This document shows positions 34,127-43,203 of a DNA stretch of 64,000 bases, piece after piece. The DNA is taken from assembly GCA_900550145.1 (NCBI GenBank), contig URRF01000003.1, forward strand, positions 3,070-67,069, in the 5' to 3' direction. The notes below the pieces were generated by a model. That model had not been told where the DNA came from. It made no database searches and saw nothing but the letters and a program-made list of their open reading frames with translations. The position numbers were made by a program, and so were the translations under genes. The first letter of the stretch is position 1. Each line of letters begins with the position of its first letter. This stretch comes from an uncultured Mollicutes bacterium (GTDB lineage Bacteria > Bacillota_I > Bacilli_A > RF39 > UBA660).

Positions 34127-34554
34127 TTTGTCCTCCTTAATATTTTTGATTTTCCTACTGGAGTTTGAATATCCCAAAATACTAATTTGCCATTTGAATT
34201 CATAGATATTGATACAGTATATTCATCTGATTTATCCCAATTTTCATCTATCGATTGAATATGGTTAAGTAATTTTTTAATTAGACTATAATCCATTGGA
34301 ACAAACTGCTTGTCAAATATATTCTCACTAGGATTTAGATCAAATTTTTTTAATTTGTTTAATCTTATTAATTTGTCCTGATTAAATTGTTCTTGATTTA
34401 CAAAATTTAGTTTAATATATTTCCACCATTCTTTTTGCCAACCGTATTCAATAGGATAATTTAAATAAATACTTTCTTGCGGTGATATATCATCTCTATT
34501 TAAATCAGATACATCAAAGCATTTTCCTACACTTTCAATTATAAGTGATTCCAT
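34123..34554 (-). CDS. Unknown protein coupled to the TIM-barrel gene
   Basis: 143 residues. I recognise no family. The sequence has ESVGKCFDVSDLNRDDISPQ near the start, an aromatic stretch (YPIEYGWQKEWWKYI) and a C-terminal beta-like region (YTVSISMNSNGKLVFWDIQT). There is no membrane segment. A strong AGGAGGT upstream lies closer to another ATG that opens a 7-codon frame ending in TAA; the gene ATG is 8 bp further on. It overlaps the TIM-barrel gene by 4 bp. Confidence 0.6.
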   Translation of the reverse strand: MESLIIESVGKCFDVSDLNRDDISPQESIYLNYPIEYGWQKEWWKYIKLNFVNQEQFNQDKLIRLNKLKKFDLNPSENIFDKQFVPMDYSLIKKLLNHIQSIDENWDKSDEYTVSISMNSNGKLVFWDIQTPVGKSKILRRTK

Positions 34555-34589
34555 TTTTTCATTTTTACCTCCTTTAGATTTTGAATTTT

Positions 34590-34620
34590 AAAAAAAGGGG
34601 GACCTAAAATAAGGCCCTCC
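34590..34620 (-). terminator. Terminator between rlmCD transcript and the two-gene unit
   Basis: On the minus strand AGGGCCT pairs with AGGTCCC (one wobble) around TATTTT, followed by a run of T. It separates the two-gene unit from upstream transcription. Confidence 0.65.
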
Positions 34621-34798
34621 TCCTCCAAAACTAATTAATTTAATTGGAATTTAAATAATTTTTCATTATGGTACCATTAATTTCCATTTAAATCAATATA
34701 TTCTAAAAAAATTTTAAAGAAAAATACATAAGTTCTAGGAATACATTATTAAAATTCTTTTTTAATTATATTTATTAGTAATTTAGTCATGTGTTTCC
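34621..34798. other. Intergenic stretch without a gene
   Basis: AT-rich, no open frame that looks coding beyond a 13-codon scrap at the right edge (MTKLLINIIKKEF, minus strand). A palindrome around GGTACC at 34669-34674 is present but is not part of a recognisable T-box leader. Together with the 38-residue frame to its right this may be decayed sequence. Confidence 0.4.
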
Positions 34799-34915
34799 TT
34801 ATTCTAATGTCGTACACACACTTACTAAAATTTTATTTTCTAGTACTCTTAAACGACTATTTTCATCTACTTTTGGAAATCTATAATAGTCTGCAAATAC
34901 TTGAAAATTAAGCAT
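34799..34915 (-). CDS. 38-residue peptide after rlmCD (possible remnant)
   Basis: The frame reads MLNFQVFADYYRFPKVDENS and ends VSVCTTLE. AAAGGAAAG precedes the ATG, inside the end of rlmCD, so it could be translated as a coupled gene. The composition is protein-like. I do not recognise it; it may be the front part of a truncated gene. Confidence 0.4.
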   Translation of the reverse strand: MLNFQVFADYYRFPKVDENSRLRVLENKILVSVCTTLE

Positions 34916-34920
34916 TTCTA

Positions 34921-36135
34921 CTAATCTTTCCTTTGTAGTAAAATCACACATTCTACATGATAAGTGTTTGGAAACAAATCAAATAATTTGATTTCTTTAA
35001 TGTTATATGATTCTGTTAAAGTTTTTAAATCTCTAGCAAGTGTTACTGAATCACAAGAAACATAAATGATGTTTTTTGGATTTATTTTTAATATATAATT
35101 CTTAACTCTATTACTAAGTCCTACTCTAGGTGGATCTACAATTATGGTATCTATCTTTTTAATATTATATAAAGCATTATCAGTTTTTCCGCATATAAAC
35201 TCGATGTTATTTGCATTATTTTCTATAGCATTTAACTTTGCATCTTCTATTGCTTCATCTTTAATCTCAATGCCAAGTATATTTTTTGCTTTCTCACTTA
35301 CATATATACCTATTGAACCAGTTCCACAATATAAATCTAAAACCTTATCATTCTCATTTACATTTTCTTTTATGTAATCATATAACTTTTCAGCCATTTT
35401 GGTATTTTTTTGAAAGAATGAATTGCATGATATATAAAATTTATAATTGTTTAAGTACTCTGTTACTCTTTTTAAACCACAAACATATTCGTTATTTAAA
35501 TATAAGGAATCAGTATTTACATACTTTTTAAATTCTTTTATTAATTTAAAATCTTTTGACATAATATTAATCTGAGTTTCGTTATATGCTTTGATACTGA
35601 TTTTATCTATATTATTGTCTGGATATTTTTTTAGAAATTGCTTTATGTTTTTAATAATCTCATTTATTTTTTTATTAGAAATTATACATTCGTTAATGTT
35701 TATTATATCATTGGTTTTCGCCATATAAAAACCAATTTTATCGTTTAATATGCTTAATGTTATATGATTTCTATAATAATATTCTTCGCCACTTACAATT
35801 TCTATATTGCAGTTTATGTTTATTTTTCCAATATGCATTAAATTGTCTATGACTTTTTGCTTTTTAAAATTTAGTTGGTATTCGTATTTTTGGTGAAGTA
35901 TATTACATCCACCGCATCTATAATAATATGGACATTTTATTTCTCTTCTTTCGATTGACATGCTTTTTAATTTTTTGGGAAATCCGTTATAATAATTTTT
36001 ATTTTGCTCAGTTATTATTACATCTACTACTTCATTTGGTAAAGTGAATGGTACAAATGTAACAATATTATCTATTTTACCTATTCCCATTCCTTCATTA
36101 TTTTGACTATAAATTTTTACATCTTCTTTTAACAT
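34921..36135 (-). CDS. rlmCD: 23S rRNA uracil-C5 methyltransferase (RlmCD/RlmD type)
   Basis: 404 residues. TRAM domain first (about 1-58), then an iron-sulfur cysteine cluster (KCPYYYRCGGCNILHQKYEYQL with CxxxxxCxxC), and the SAM methyltransferase domain: VLDLYCGTGSIGIY, IIVDPPRVGL and the catalytic YVSCDSVTLARDL. The nearest Bacillus relative is RlmCD, which methylates U747 and U1939; exact target positions are inferred. Preceded by its own promoter and divergent from the ger operon. Confidence 0.9.
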   Translation of the reverse strand: MLKEDVKIYSQNNEGMGIGKIDNIVTFVPFTLPNEVVDVIITEQNKNYYNGFPKKLKSMSIERREIKCPYYYRCGGCNILHQKYEYQLNFKKQKVIDNLMHIGKININCNIEIVSGEEYYYRNHITLSILNDKIGFYMAKTNDIININECIISNKKINEIIKNIKQFLKKYPDNNIDKISIKAYNETQINIMSKDFKLIKEFKKYVNTDSLYLNNEYVCGLKRVTEYLNNYKFYISCNSFFQKNTKMAEKLYDYIKENVNENDKVLDLYCGTGSIGIYVSEKAKNILGIEIKDEAIEDAKLNAIENNANNIEFICGKTDNALYNIKKIDTIIVDPPRVGLSNRVKNYILKINPKNIIYVSCDSVTLARDLKTLTESYNIKEIKLFDLFPNTYHVECVILLQRKD

Positions 36136-36150
36136 ACTACCACCTTCTAT

Positions 36151-36181
36151 ATTATAGCATATTTTGGTGGTTTAAAGTCAA
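36151..36181 (-). promoter_or_regulatory. Promoter of rlmCD
   Basis: On the minus strand TTGACT (36176-36181) and an extended -10, TGCTATAAT (TATAAT at 36151-36156), with a 19-bp spacer. The short gap to gerA means that the two divergent genes share this region. I could not identify a clear sigma-G site for gerA. Confidence 0.55.
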
Positions 36182-36202
36182 TAATAGAAATGGTGGTTAT
36201 TA

Positions 36203-37636
36203 ATGGAAAAACTTATTAAAATAATAAAGGAACAAACTGGAGATAGTAAAGATTTTATAATAAAAGAATACAATATTTCAAATAAAAAAATGTATATTGT
36301 GTTCATTGAAACTTTATGTGATACAAATTCAATTGATGAGTTTGCGTTAAGCTATTTTAGTTATATAAAGATACATAAAAAAGTAACGTTCAATTTATAT
36401 AAATATATAAAAGAATTTATACCTGCACATAATGTTAAATGTGTTAATAATGAAAAAGAATTGATAAATTATTTGTATTATGGATTTGCTGCAATATTAA
36501 TAAATAAATCTTATTATGTAGTTGAATTTAAGAGAAGCTTAGATAGTGGAATAAATAAATGTGAGAATGAAAAAACAATTAAGGGTCCGAAAGATGGTTT
36601 TACTGAGAATTATCAAACAAATATTGGACTAATAAGAAAAAGAATAAGAAGTGACTCTTTGTGGTTAGATGAAGTAACAATTGGAGAAAAAAGTAATACT
36701 AAGATTGGAATAATGTATGTTGATGGAATTGTTGATAAAAATAAGGTAAAAGAGATTAAGGAAAAAATAAGTAACATAAAAATAGATAGTATTGTTGCGA
36801 GTAATTATGTATATGAGTATTTAAAAGAAAATGATTCTTTATTTCCAAGTGTACTATCAACGGAACGCCCTGATTTAGTATCTTATAAACTGCTTAGTGG
36901 CAAAATTGCTGTAATAGTTGAGAATTCTCCATTTGTATTGCTATTTCCTGCATTTTTTATGGAGTTTTTTCATACTATGGATGATTATTATCAAAATGCT
37001 AAAAACTCTACATATATGAGAATAATAAGATTTATTTCATTTGTAATATCTACTATGTTGCCTGGAATTTATATAGCACTTATTACATATAATCATGAAA
37101 TAATTCCACCTGAACTTTTGGTAAATTTTGCAATGCAAAAAGATGGCGTTCCCTTCCCTACAATTTTAGAAGCTGTATTTATGAATATAACGTTTGAAAT
37201 AATAAGAGAAACAGATACAAGAACACCTTCTGCTCTTGGTAGTGCTCTTTCGATAGTTGGAGCTTTAGTTCTTGGCGATGCAGCAGTACAAGCTGGTTTG
37301 GTAAGTCCAATTATGGTAATAGTCATTGCTATAACTGCAATTAGCGAACTTATATTCATCAGTAATGATGTTGCAAATCCTATAAAGATATGGCGACTTG
37401 TATTTATATTTTTTGCTAGTATATCTGGAATGATTGGTGTATTTATTTCAGTAATATTATTAATTGCTGAATTGTCTAGTATTAAATCAATTGGTTATCC
37501 TTATTTATATCCACTTTCACCTTTTGATAAAGATGATCAGGGAAATGATATTGTGTTAAATTCAAAATATAAAATGCAGTATAGAAACAAGTTAACTGCT
37601 TCTAAAAATATAATAAGGGGGCATTATGAAAAATAA
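36203..37636 (+). CDS. gerAA: Spore germination receptor subunit GerA (GerAA/GerKA type)
   Basis: The A subunit of a nutrient germinant receptor in the spore inner membrane. 477 residues: a hydrophilic N-terminal domain (about 1-240), then four to five membrane helices. Family signatures include ENYQTNIGLIRKRIRSDSLW, SPFVLLFPAFFMEFFHTMDDYY and the stretch GSALSIVGALVLGDAAVQAGLVSP (in parts). The start ATG follows a TGGTGG site. It overlaps the gerC gene by 11 bp; the operon order is A-C-B. Confidence 0.93.
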   Translation: MEKLIKIIKEQTGDSKDFIIKEYNISNKKMYIVFIETLCDTNSIDEFALSYFSYIKIHKKVTFNLYKYIKEFIPAHNVKCVNNEKELINYLYYGFAAILINKSYYVVEFKRSLDSGINKCENEKTIKGPKDGFTENYQTNIGLIRKRIRSDSLWLDEVTIGEKSNTKIGIMYVDGIVDKNKVKEIKEKISNIKIDSIVASNYVYEYLKENDSLFPSVLSTERPDLVSYKLLSGKIAVIVENSPFVLLFPAFFMEFFHTMDDYYQNAKNSTYMRIIRFISFVISTMLPGIYIALITYNHEIIPPELLVNFAMQKDGVPFPTILEAVFMNITFEIIRETDTRTPSALGSALSIVGALVLGDAAVQAGLVSPIMVIVIAITAISELIFISNDVANPIKIWRLVFIFFASISGMIGVFISVILLIAELSSIKSIGYPYLYPLSPFDKDDQGNDIVLNSKYKMQYRNKLTASKNIIRGHYEK

Positions 37637-38783
37637 AAAAATATTTATTCTAATATTAGTAATTTTATTATTAACTGGTTGTAGTGATTATAGAGAATTA
37701 ACAGATATGGCAATAATTTCAAATTTGGGAATAGATAAAGTTGACGAAGAATTTCATATAACTGTTCAAATATTAAATTCTAAATCAAATTCGAATGATG
37801 ATTCGAAGAAAAATAGTTCTGAAGTAATATTGTATAATTCAAAGGGAAAAACTATACATGAAGCACTTAGAAATACTACTTTGGAATCTCCAAAAAAATT
37901 ATATGTAGGACATTTAGAATCAATTATAATTAGTGAAAGAATTGCAAAAAGCAATATTTCTGAATTATTTGATTTTATATTAAGAGATCCTGAAATAACA
38001 AAAGATGCTAATATACTTATGATAAAAGATGCAAGTATAAATGAGGTTATGAGTATAATTACTCCACTTGAATCAATACCAGCGGAAAGTATAAAATCTA
38101 GTATAGAAGTCGCATCAAAAATACAGGGTTCTGTAAACAATATCCCATTTGATGAGTTTGCTGCTACTATTATTGAAACAGGAATAGATCCTGTTATACC
38201 TTTAATTACAATAAAAGAAAATAAAAGTGATAACAAAAAAGTTAATCCTGAAAAAAGAATAGTAATGTCTAAAGAATTAGCAATGTTTAGTAGAGAAAAA
38301 TTTGTGGGTTATTTAAACCGTGATGCTGCATTTGGATATAATATTGCATTAAACAATGTTAATGAAAATGTCATATCATTCAAATGCGATAAAAATAATT
38401 ATGCTAGTATAGAACTTGTAAATAATAATTCAAAACTTAGTTATGATGTAAGTAAAAATACTTTATCTATTAAATCTACAATAGTTGGTTCTTTGTCTGA
38501 ATTAAATTGTAATTATAATATAAAAAAAGAAAGTGATGTAAAAAAATTGGAGAAGAAATTGGAAAAGCGTATAGAAGATATGCTTAATGAAACTATTGAG
38601 TATGCAAAAAAATATTATAAATCTGATTTTTTGGGTATAGAAAGGTATGTGCTTAAGAATGATTATAAGCATTATAAGGGAAAAAATTATAATGATTTAA
38701 GGAAAAATATAAATAGTAATATAGAAGTAAAAGTTAAATTTATTCAAAAGGGTTCAATAAAAAAAGGAGATGAAAAGTATTGA
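37626..38783 (+). CDS. gerAC: Spore germination lipoprotein GerC (GerAC type)
   Basis: The C subunit of the germinant receptor, a lipoprotein on the outer face of the inner spore membrane. 385 residues with a lipoprotein signal (IFILILVILLLTGCSDY; the lipobox is LLTGC) and the GerAC opening TDMAIISNLGIDKV. ESIIISERIAKSNISELFDF and RDPEITKDANILMI are also typical. Ribosome binding site AGGGGGC lies inside the gerA end. It overlaps the next gene by 4 bp. Confidence 0.92.
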   Translation: MKNKKIFILILVILLLTGCSDYRELTDMAIISNLGIDKVDEEFHITVQILNSKSNSNDDSKKNSSEVILYNSKGKTIHEALRNTTLESPKKLYVGHLESIIISERIAKSNISELFDFILRDPEITKDANILMIKDASINEVMSIITPLESIPAESIKSSIEVASKIQGSVNNIPFDEFAATIIETGIDPVIPLITIKENKSDNKKVNPEKRIVMSKELAMFSREKFVGYLNRDAAFGYNIALNNVNENVISFKCDKNNYASIELVNNNSKLSYDVSKNTLSIKSTIVGSLSELNCNYNIKKESDVKKLEKKLEKRIEDMLNETIEYAKKYYKSDFLGIERYVLKNDYKHYKGKNYNDLRKNINSNIEVKVKFIQKGSIKKGDEKY

Positions 38784-39874
38784 TAGAGAAATATAGTAAT
38801 AATAAAGTAGATGCTTACCAATATTTTGCATTAGTTGTATTTTTATCCAGAAGTATGTTTACTGGCATGGGTGCTCAAAATATGATAGAAATGAGTAGGA
38901 ATGATACTTGGGTTTCATTATTGATTGGTTTTTGTATAGGAATGCCTTTAGTATTGTTAATTTGTTATATTAATAGTAAGGAAATAAATATGTTTGAGTT
39001 AATTAATAAATATTTTTCAAAAGTCATTTCGAAGATAATAAACTTTATTATAGTTTTGGTACTAATTTTTGTGTTAGTAATTATACTAAATGATTTTATA
39101 AATTTTTCTAAAATAAAATATTTATTTGAAACACCAAATATATTTATAACTATATTATTTATTTTTCCTATATTATTTATAATTAAAAAGGGTCCTGAAG
39201 TAATAGGTAGAACTGCTTTATTTCTTTTCTTTTTAACTAGTGTTATTATTTTTTTAAATAGTGTTGGTTTAATAAAATATGTTAATTTTGATAATTTAAA
39301 ACCATTGTTTTCTACTAATATATTTTCGTTATTTAAAAGTTCTCTTTATTATATTGCGTATGCAATTACTCCAGTAATATTTTTAAGTATAATACCAAAG
39401 GAAAAAAATCATGCAAAAAAATATAATAAGGCATTAATCATCGGCTATATATTTTCGTTTGTTGCAACATTTATTGCTATATTTTATGTAACAACTTTGT
39501 TTAATGTAGAGTATGTAACCTTATTTAATTATCCAGCTTATTTTGCATTAAAAAAAATAAAGTATGGTTTTATATCTAATGCAGAAAATATATTATCATT
39601 TTATTTTATAGTAGATTATTTTTTTACCATATTAGTTTTCTTATATTCAATATTTTATTATTTAAGTACTGAATTAAAGTTAAGAGAAAAATCATTAAGA
39701 ATTACTTCTATATTAATAACAACAATTATTGTATTAATTTCTAATTATGCTTATAAGAGTACTACAATAGCACAAATTGTTTCAAAGACACCATATATAA
39801 TAGTAAGTTTATTATTTATATGTTCTTATTTATTATTGGTTACATTAAAAATAAAGTTTTGCAAAAAACATTAG
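38780..39874 (+). CDS. gerAB: Spore germination permease-like subunit GerB (GerAB type)
   Basis: The B subunit belongs to the amino acid/polyamine/organocation permease superfamily and is thought to bind the germinant. 364 residues with about ten membrane helices. It begins YSNNKVDAYQYFALVVF, near the usual QxxxLxxxx start of the family. The start codon is TTG, ten bases after AAGGAG, and overlaps the gerC stop (TTGA). It converges on ogg with a 4-bp overlap. Confidence 0.9.
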   Translation: MIEKYSNNKVDAYQYFALVVFLSRSMFTGMGAQNMIEMSRNDTWVSLLIGFCIGMPLVLLICYINSKEINMFELINKYFSKVISKIINFIIVLVLIFVLVIILNDFINFSKIKYLFETPNIFITILFIFPILFIIKKGPEVIGRTALFLFFLTSVIIFLNSVGLIKYVNFDNLKPLFSTNIFSLFKSSLYYIAYAITPVIFLSIIPKEKNHAKKYNKALIIGYIFSFVATFIAIFYVTTLFNVEYVTLFNYPAYFALKKIKYGFISNAENILSFYFIVDYFFTILVFLYSIFYYLSTELKLREKSLRITSILITTIIVLISNYAYKSTTIAQIVSKTPYIIVSLLFICSYLLLVTLKIKFCKKH

Positions 39875-39888
39875 TGCAAAGCTTTATT
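39850..39888. terminator. Bidirectional terminator over the gerB and ogg stops
   Basis: AATAAAGTTTTGCA (39850-39863) pairs with TGCAAAGCTTTATT (39875-39888) over 14 positions with one wobble. Both convergent stop codons are inside the loop or stem. Confidence 0.85.
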
Positions 39889-40698
39889 TCTTTTGGAATG
39901 AAACATATATTGTATTGCAAGTCCACTATATTCTCCATATTTATTTGTTGCATATTCTTTAATTTTGTTAATATCAGCAAATCCATAATTATCCATCATA
40001 TATTTTTTAACCCATGTATCTATTGGAAAAACATCTAATCTTTTGTAACCAAATAATAGTATACATGATGCGATTTTTAAACCAATTCCATTAAAACTTG
40101 TCAAATATTTTATTGCTGCTATAGTATCTAGTTCATTTATTTTGTTTATATCTTCTTCATTAATATTCTTTACAAATTCATATATGTATTTGCTTCTAAA
40201 GCCGAGTTTTAAATTAATATAATCTTCTAAATTTAATTTTTTCATATCATCTAAACTGGGAAATAAATAATATTTTTTGTCATTAAAAATTATTTCTTTT
40301 CCATATTTTTCTGATAAATTGTTAACTGCTTTAGTAATGTTTCTAACATTGTTATTAGCACTAATCATATAGGATATTATCATTTCAAATGAAGGAGAAT
40401 TTATTATTTTAAAACCTTTACAAGATTCGATAATAGTCTTTAAGCTATTGTCATTGTTTATTAAATATTGGTTAATTTTTTCATAATCTCTATTTAAATC
40501 AAGAAAATTAATCAATATATTTTCTAAATTTGTTTCATTATTTGATGTTGCATAAATATATTCATTATCTTCATATAATTCAACTACTCTATCGCTTAAA
40601 ATAAGCGTATATTTGTCATTAGTAACAAAATATCTAAATATTTGCCCACATGTAATGGCATCATTTAAATTTATATCGTTTTTACATATCTTTTTCAT
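39871..40698 (-). CDS. ogg: 8-oxoguanine DNA glycosylase (OGG1 type)
   Basis: Removes 8-oxoguanine from DNA and nicks the abasic site. 275 residues. The N-terminal domain contains DAITCGQIFRYF, in place of the usual SGQ(A/C)FRW. The helix-hairpin-helix is FNGIGLKIASCILLFGYKRL with the Schiff-base lysine (GLK) and the catalytic aspartate in VFPIDTWV. It overlaps the esterase gene by 17 bp and is probably co-translated with it. Confidence 0.9.
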   Translation of the reverse strand: MKKICKNDINLNDAITCGQIFRYFVTNDKYTLILSDRVVELYEDNEYIYATSNNETNLENILINFLDLNRDYEKINQYLINNDNSLKTIIESCKGFKIINSPSFEMIISYMISANNNVRNITKAVNNLSEKYGKEIIFNDKKYYLFPSLDDMKKLNLEDYINLKLGFRSKYIYEFVKNINEEDINKINELDTIAAIKYLTSFNGIGLKIASCILLFGYKRLDVFPIDTWVKKYMMDNYGFADINKIKEYATNKYGEYSGLAIQYMFHSKRNKALH

Positions 40699-41398
40699 CT
40701 ATAAATACTCCATATTTTAAAAATTTTTCTATTGCAATACATGCTTCTAGTTTTTTTTCGCTTTTAAATATATCATGTGTAACACCATCTAAATACATGA
40801 TATGTTTTGTTGTTGAAGATAAATTGTCATATACAAAAGTGGCACTTTTAGCAGGAACTATAATATCTTTTGTTCCTTCAATTATAAGTGTTGGACAGTA
40901 AATTTTTGATGGAATATCACGAGATATTTTTACTAAATCCATGAATTCTTTAATGACTGATTTAGGAAATTGAATTAATCTTGATATTATTTCTTCTTTT
41001 TGATAATCTTTAAATATTTTTGGGCTGTTTTTAAGAACAGTTAAAAATTTGAAATCTTCTTCTTCGAATGTTAAATATTTAAAAGCAGGAGCTGCTAATA
41101 CTATTTTTTTTACTTCTTTATAATTTGCAGCTAAATAAGATGCGAGTATTCCTCCCATACTGTGACCTATTACATATATTTGTTTATATTTATTATTAAT
41201 AAGCATTTCAAGATGTATTCTAGCAGATTCTATCCAATCTTCTTTTGTTATTTTATTGAATAACATTCTATCGTGTCCTGGTAAGGTAAAGGTATATACA
41301 TCAAACCCTTTTAGTTCTAAGTAATTTGCTAAGTATTCTTCGTCATAAGTTCCACCAGCAAATCCATGAATAATTAAAACAGCTTTTTTCAATAACAT
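40682..41398 (-). CDS. Alpha/beta hydrolase (carboxylesterase Est30-like)
   Basis: 238 residues from the ATG after AGGTGATATT; a longer frame upstream lies inside the preceding gene. Oxyanion region LIIHGFAGGT, nucleophile GHSMGG, aspartate in EGTKDIIVP and histidine in GVTHDIFKS: a complete catalytic triad. The lid is short. Substrate not known; relatives hydrolyse short acyl or monoacylglycerol esters. Confidence 0.87.
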   Translation of the reverse strand: MLLKKAVLIIHGFAGGTYDEEYLANYLELKGFDVYTFTLPGHDRMLFNKITKEDWIESARIHLEMLINNKYKQIYVIGHSMGGILASYLAANYKEVKKIVLAAPAFKYLTFEEEDFKFLTVLKNSPKIFKDYQKEEIISRLIQFPKSVIKEFMDLVKISRDIPSKIYCPTLIIEGTKDIIVPAKSATFVYDNLSSTTKHIMYLDGVTHDIFKSEKKLEACIAIEKFLKYGVFIDEKDM

Positions 41399-41406
41399 AA
41401 TATCAC

Positions 41407-41817
41407 CTATTGTCTCTTTCCACAACTTTTACAATATTTTGAATCGGTATCTATCTTTTTTTCACAAAATTTGCAATAACAACTATTTTTTAATTCGCCT
41501 TTAATATCTTTTATAGTATTTTTTATTGAGTCTTTTTTCGTTTCATAATAAATATTGTTAATTTCTTTTATTTTGTTTTTATTTTGCATTAATATATCAT
41601 GTTCTGAATCAATTGATATATTTCCCATATTTTCTTTTATGTTTTTAACATCATTTTTTGAATAATTCATCATGTGTTTAAATGCACTTATTTCTCTACT
41701 CATTATTTTGCCTTTTAACTTAGGACTAAAAAACATTGCAAACACAAATATAAATGTACTTCCTATAAATACTGTTGCAACTATAAAAATTATTTTTCCG
41801 AATGTAAATCCATCCAT
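41407..41817 (-). CDS. Membrane protein with C-terminal zinc ribbon
   Basis: 136 residues. One N-terminal membrane helix (IIFIVATVFIGSTFIFVFAMFF), a helical linker of about 70 residues, and a C-terminal zinc ribbon (CYCKFCEKKIDTDSKYCKSC). GTGGTGAT ribosome binding site. The pattern is common in small Bacillota membrane proteins of unknown role. Confidence 0.7.
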   Translation of the reverse strand: MDGFTFGKIIFIVATVFIGSTFIFVFAMFFSPKLKGKIMSREISAFKHMMNYSKNDVKNIKENMGNISIDSEHDILMQNKNKIKEINNIYYETKKDSIKNTIKDIKGELKNSCYCKFCEKKIDTDSKYCKSCGKRQ

Positions 41818-41907
41818 AACATCACCACTTAAAATATAACATATATTAAAAAAACTTACAATTATTTTGAAAGTAGAGTAATATTATTTACACATTGTTT
41901 TATGCTT

Positions 41908-43161
41908 TTAATATATGGATACATTTGTATAATAGTGATTTAATATATCTATATAATTATACCCTTCGTTTGCCATACCATTTGCACCATATTGACTCAT
42001 TCCTACTCCATGTCCAAAACCTCTGGTTATGAAAACAACAGAATTATCGTTAACCATTATATCAAAATCAGTTGAACGAAGCTTGAGTAAAGATCTGAAG
42101 GCAGTACCTTTATATATTTTATCACCTACTTTTATTTCTTTAACATGGTTTGTATCATCTCGAGATACTATTTGTATTTTATTAATATCATCTATTCCAA
42201 AAAGAGATAGAACATAAGCAATGTCCTTATTAGTGTTTTTTAAATATGATGATGCGTTTAAATCCCATTTGCTTTCTACACCTTTTAAATATGGAATTGC
42301 ATTACTCCAAACGTTTTCGGAATTTAATGTATAGCCATTACTAGTTGAATGATAAAGTGCATCTATGTAATCTCCATTATAATAAATTGCTATTTTGTCT
42401 GTATCTAATACTGCTTTTTTGATTTTACTGTAATATTTATCAAAATCATTTTTCCACATATTTTTCAATTCGTTATTGTCTTTATATACTTGTTGCATAG
42501 TGGAATCTATTATTATATTATTATTCTTTATTCGTTTAAGTAAATAAGTTCTTGATACTACTGCTTGTGCCTTTAATGCTTCTATATTAAAAGATGCTGG
42601 CATTTCTCCTGCTACTGCACCAATTAAATATTCATTTATTGTTAAATTTAATATTTCACCATTTGATCTATAAAGAGTTATTGCGTTTTCAATTGTTTCT
42701 TTTACTTGTTTTTCTTCTGTTTTGTCATTTTCTTCTTCATTGACTTTGTTATCAATATCAGAAATTATATTTTGTTTAAAATTAATTTTATCATTTGTAT
42801 CTTCATCTTTTTTAGAATTTGTTGTATCTTGTTTATTATTAATTTCTTCTTTTACATTATCTTCTAAATCTTTATTTTCAATGGAAATACTAGTTTCCTC
42901 TTTCACTATGTTTTTGTTACTGATTTCATTATTATTTATTATTGGACTAAAAGATGCGTTAATAAATAAAGTACCTAATACAAGTGTACCCACCATAATA
43001 ATTACTTTGCTTCCATTAAATTTAATTTTTTTTATTTTTTCTTTTAAATTATTGTCATTTTCAAAATTCGTAAAATCTTTACTAAATTCATATTTGTAAT
43101 TTAAATATATTATAAGAATTTCTTCATTTCCATCTTTTACTATTTCGTATCTTTCTATCAA
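41908..43161 (-). CDS. spoIID: SpoIID-like peptidoglycan lytic transglycosylase
   Basis: SpoIID cuts glycan strands during engulfment. About 417 residues: a cytoplasmic region of about 45 residues, one membrane helix (VIIMVGTLVLGTLFINASF), an Asn/Lys/Glu-rich linker, and the SpoIID domain. Signatures: LTINEYLIGAVAGEMPASF, IEALKAQAVVSRTYLL, the ST...G motif YHSTSNGYTL and GFGHGVGMSQYGANGMA. I prefer the TTG at 43161, which has GGTGAT upstream; an ATG 4 codons earlier has none. The cytoplasmic extension is longer than in Bacillus SpoIID, so it could be a SpoIID/LytB paralogue. Confidence 0.82.
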   Translation of the reverse strand: MIERYEIVKDGNEEILIIYLNYKYEFSKDFTNFENDNNLKEKIKKIKFNGSKVIIMVGTLVLGTLFINASFSPIINNNEISNKNIVKEETSISIENKDLEDNVKEEINNKQDTTNSKKDEDTNDKINFKQNIISDIDNKVNEEENDKTEEKQVKETIENAITLYRSNGEILNLTINEYLIGAVAGEMPASFNIEALKAQAVVSRTYLLKRIKNNNIIIDSTMQQVYKDNNELKNMWKNDFDKYYSKIKKAVLDTDKIAIYYNGDYIDALYHSTSNGYTLNSENVWSNAIPYLKGVESKWDLNASSYLKNTNKDIAYVLSLFGIDDINKIQIVSRDDTNHVKEIKVGDKIYKGTAFRSLLKLRSTDFDIMVNDNSVVFITRGFGHGVGMSQYGANGMANEGYNYIDILNHYYTNVSIY

Positions 43162-43203
43162 AAAAATCACCATATATATTATGGCAATTTTTTATATTTT
43201 TAT

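Noticed and set aside
34655..34690. GGTACC palindrome suggesting a second T-box
   Set aside because: The sequence around it (AATGGTACCATAA) lacks the AGGGTGG part and there is no synthetase, amino-acid gene or stem I downstream.
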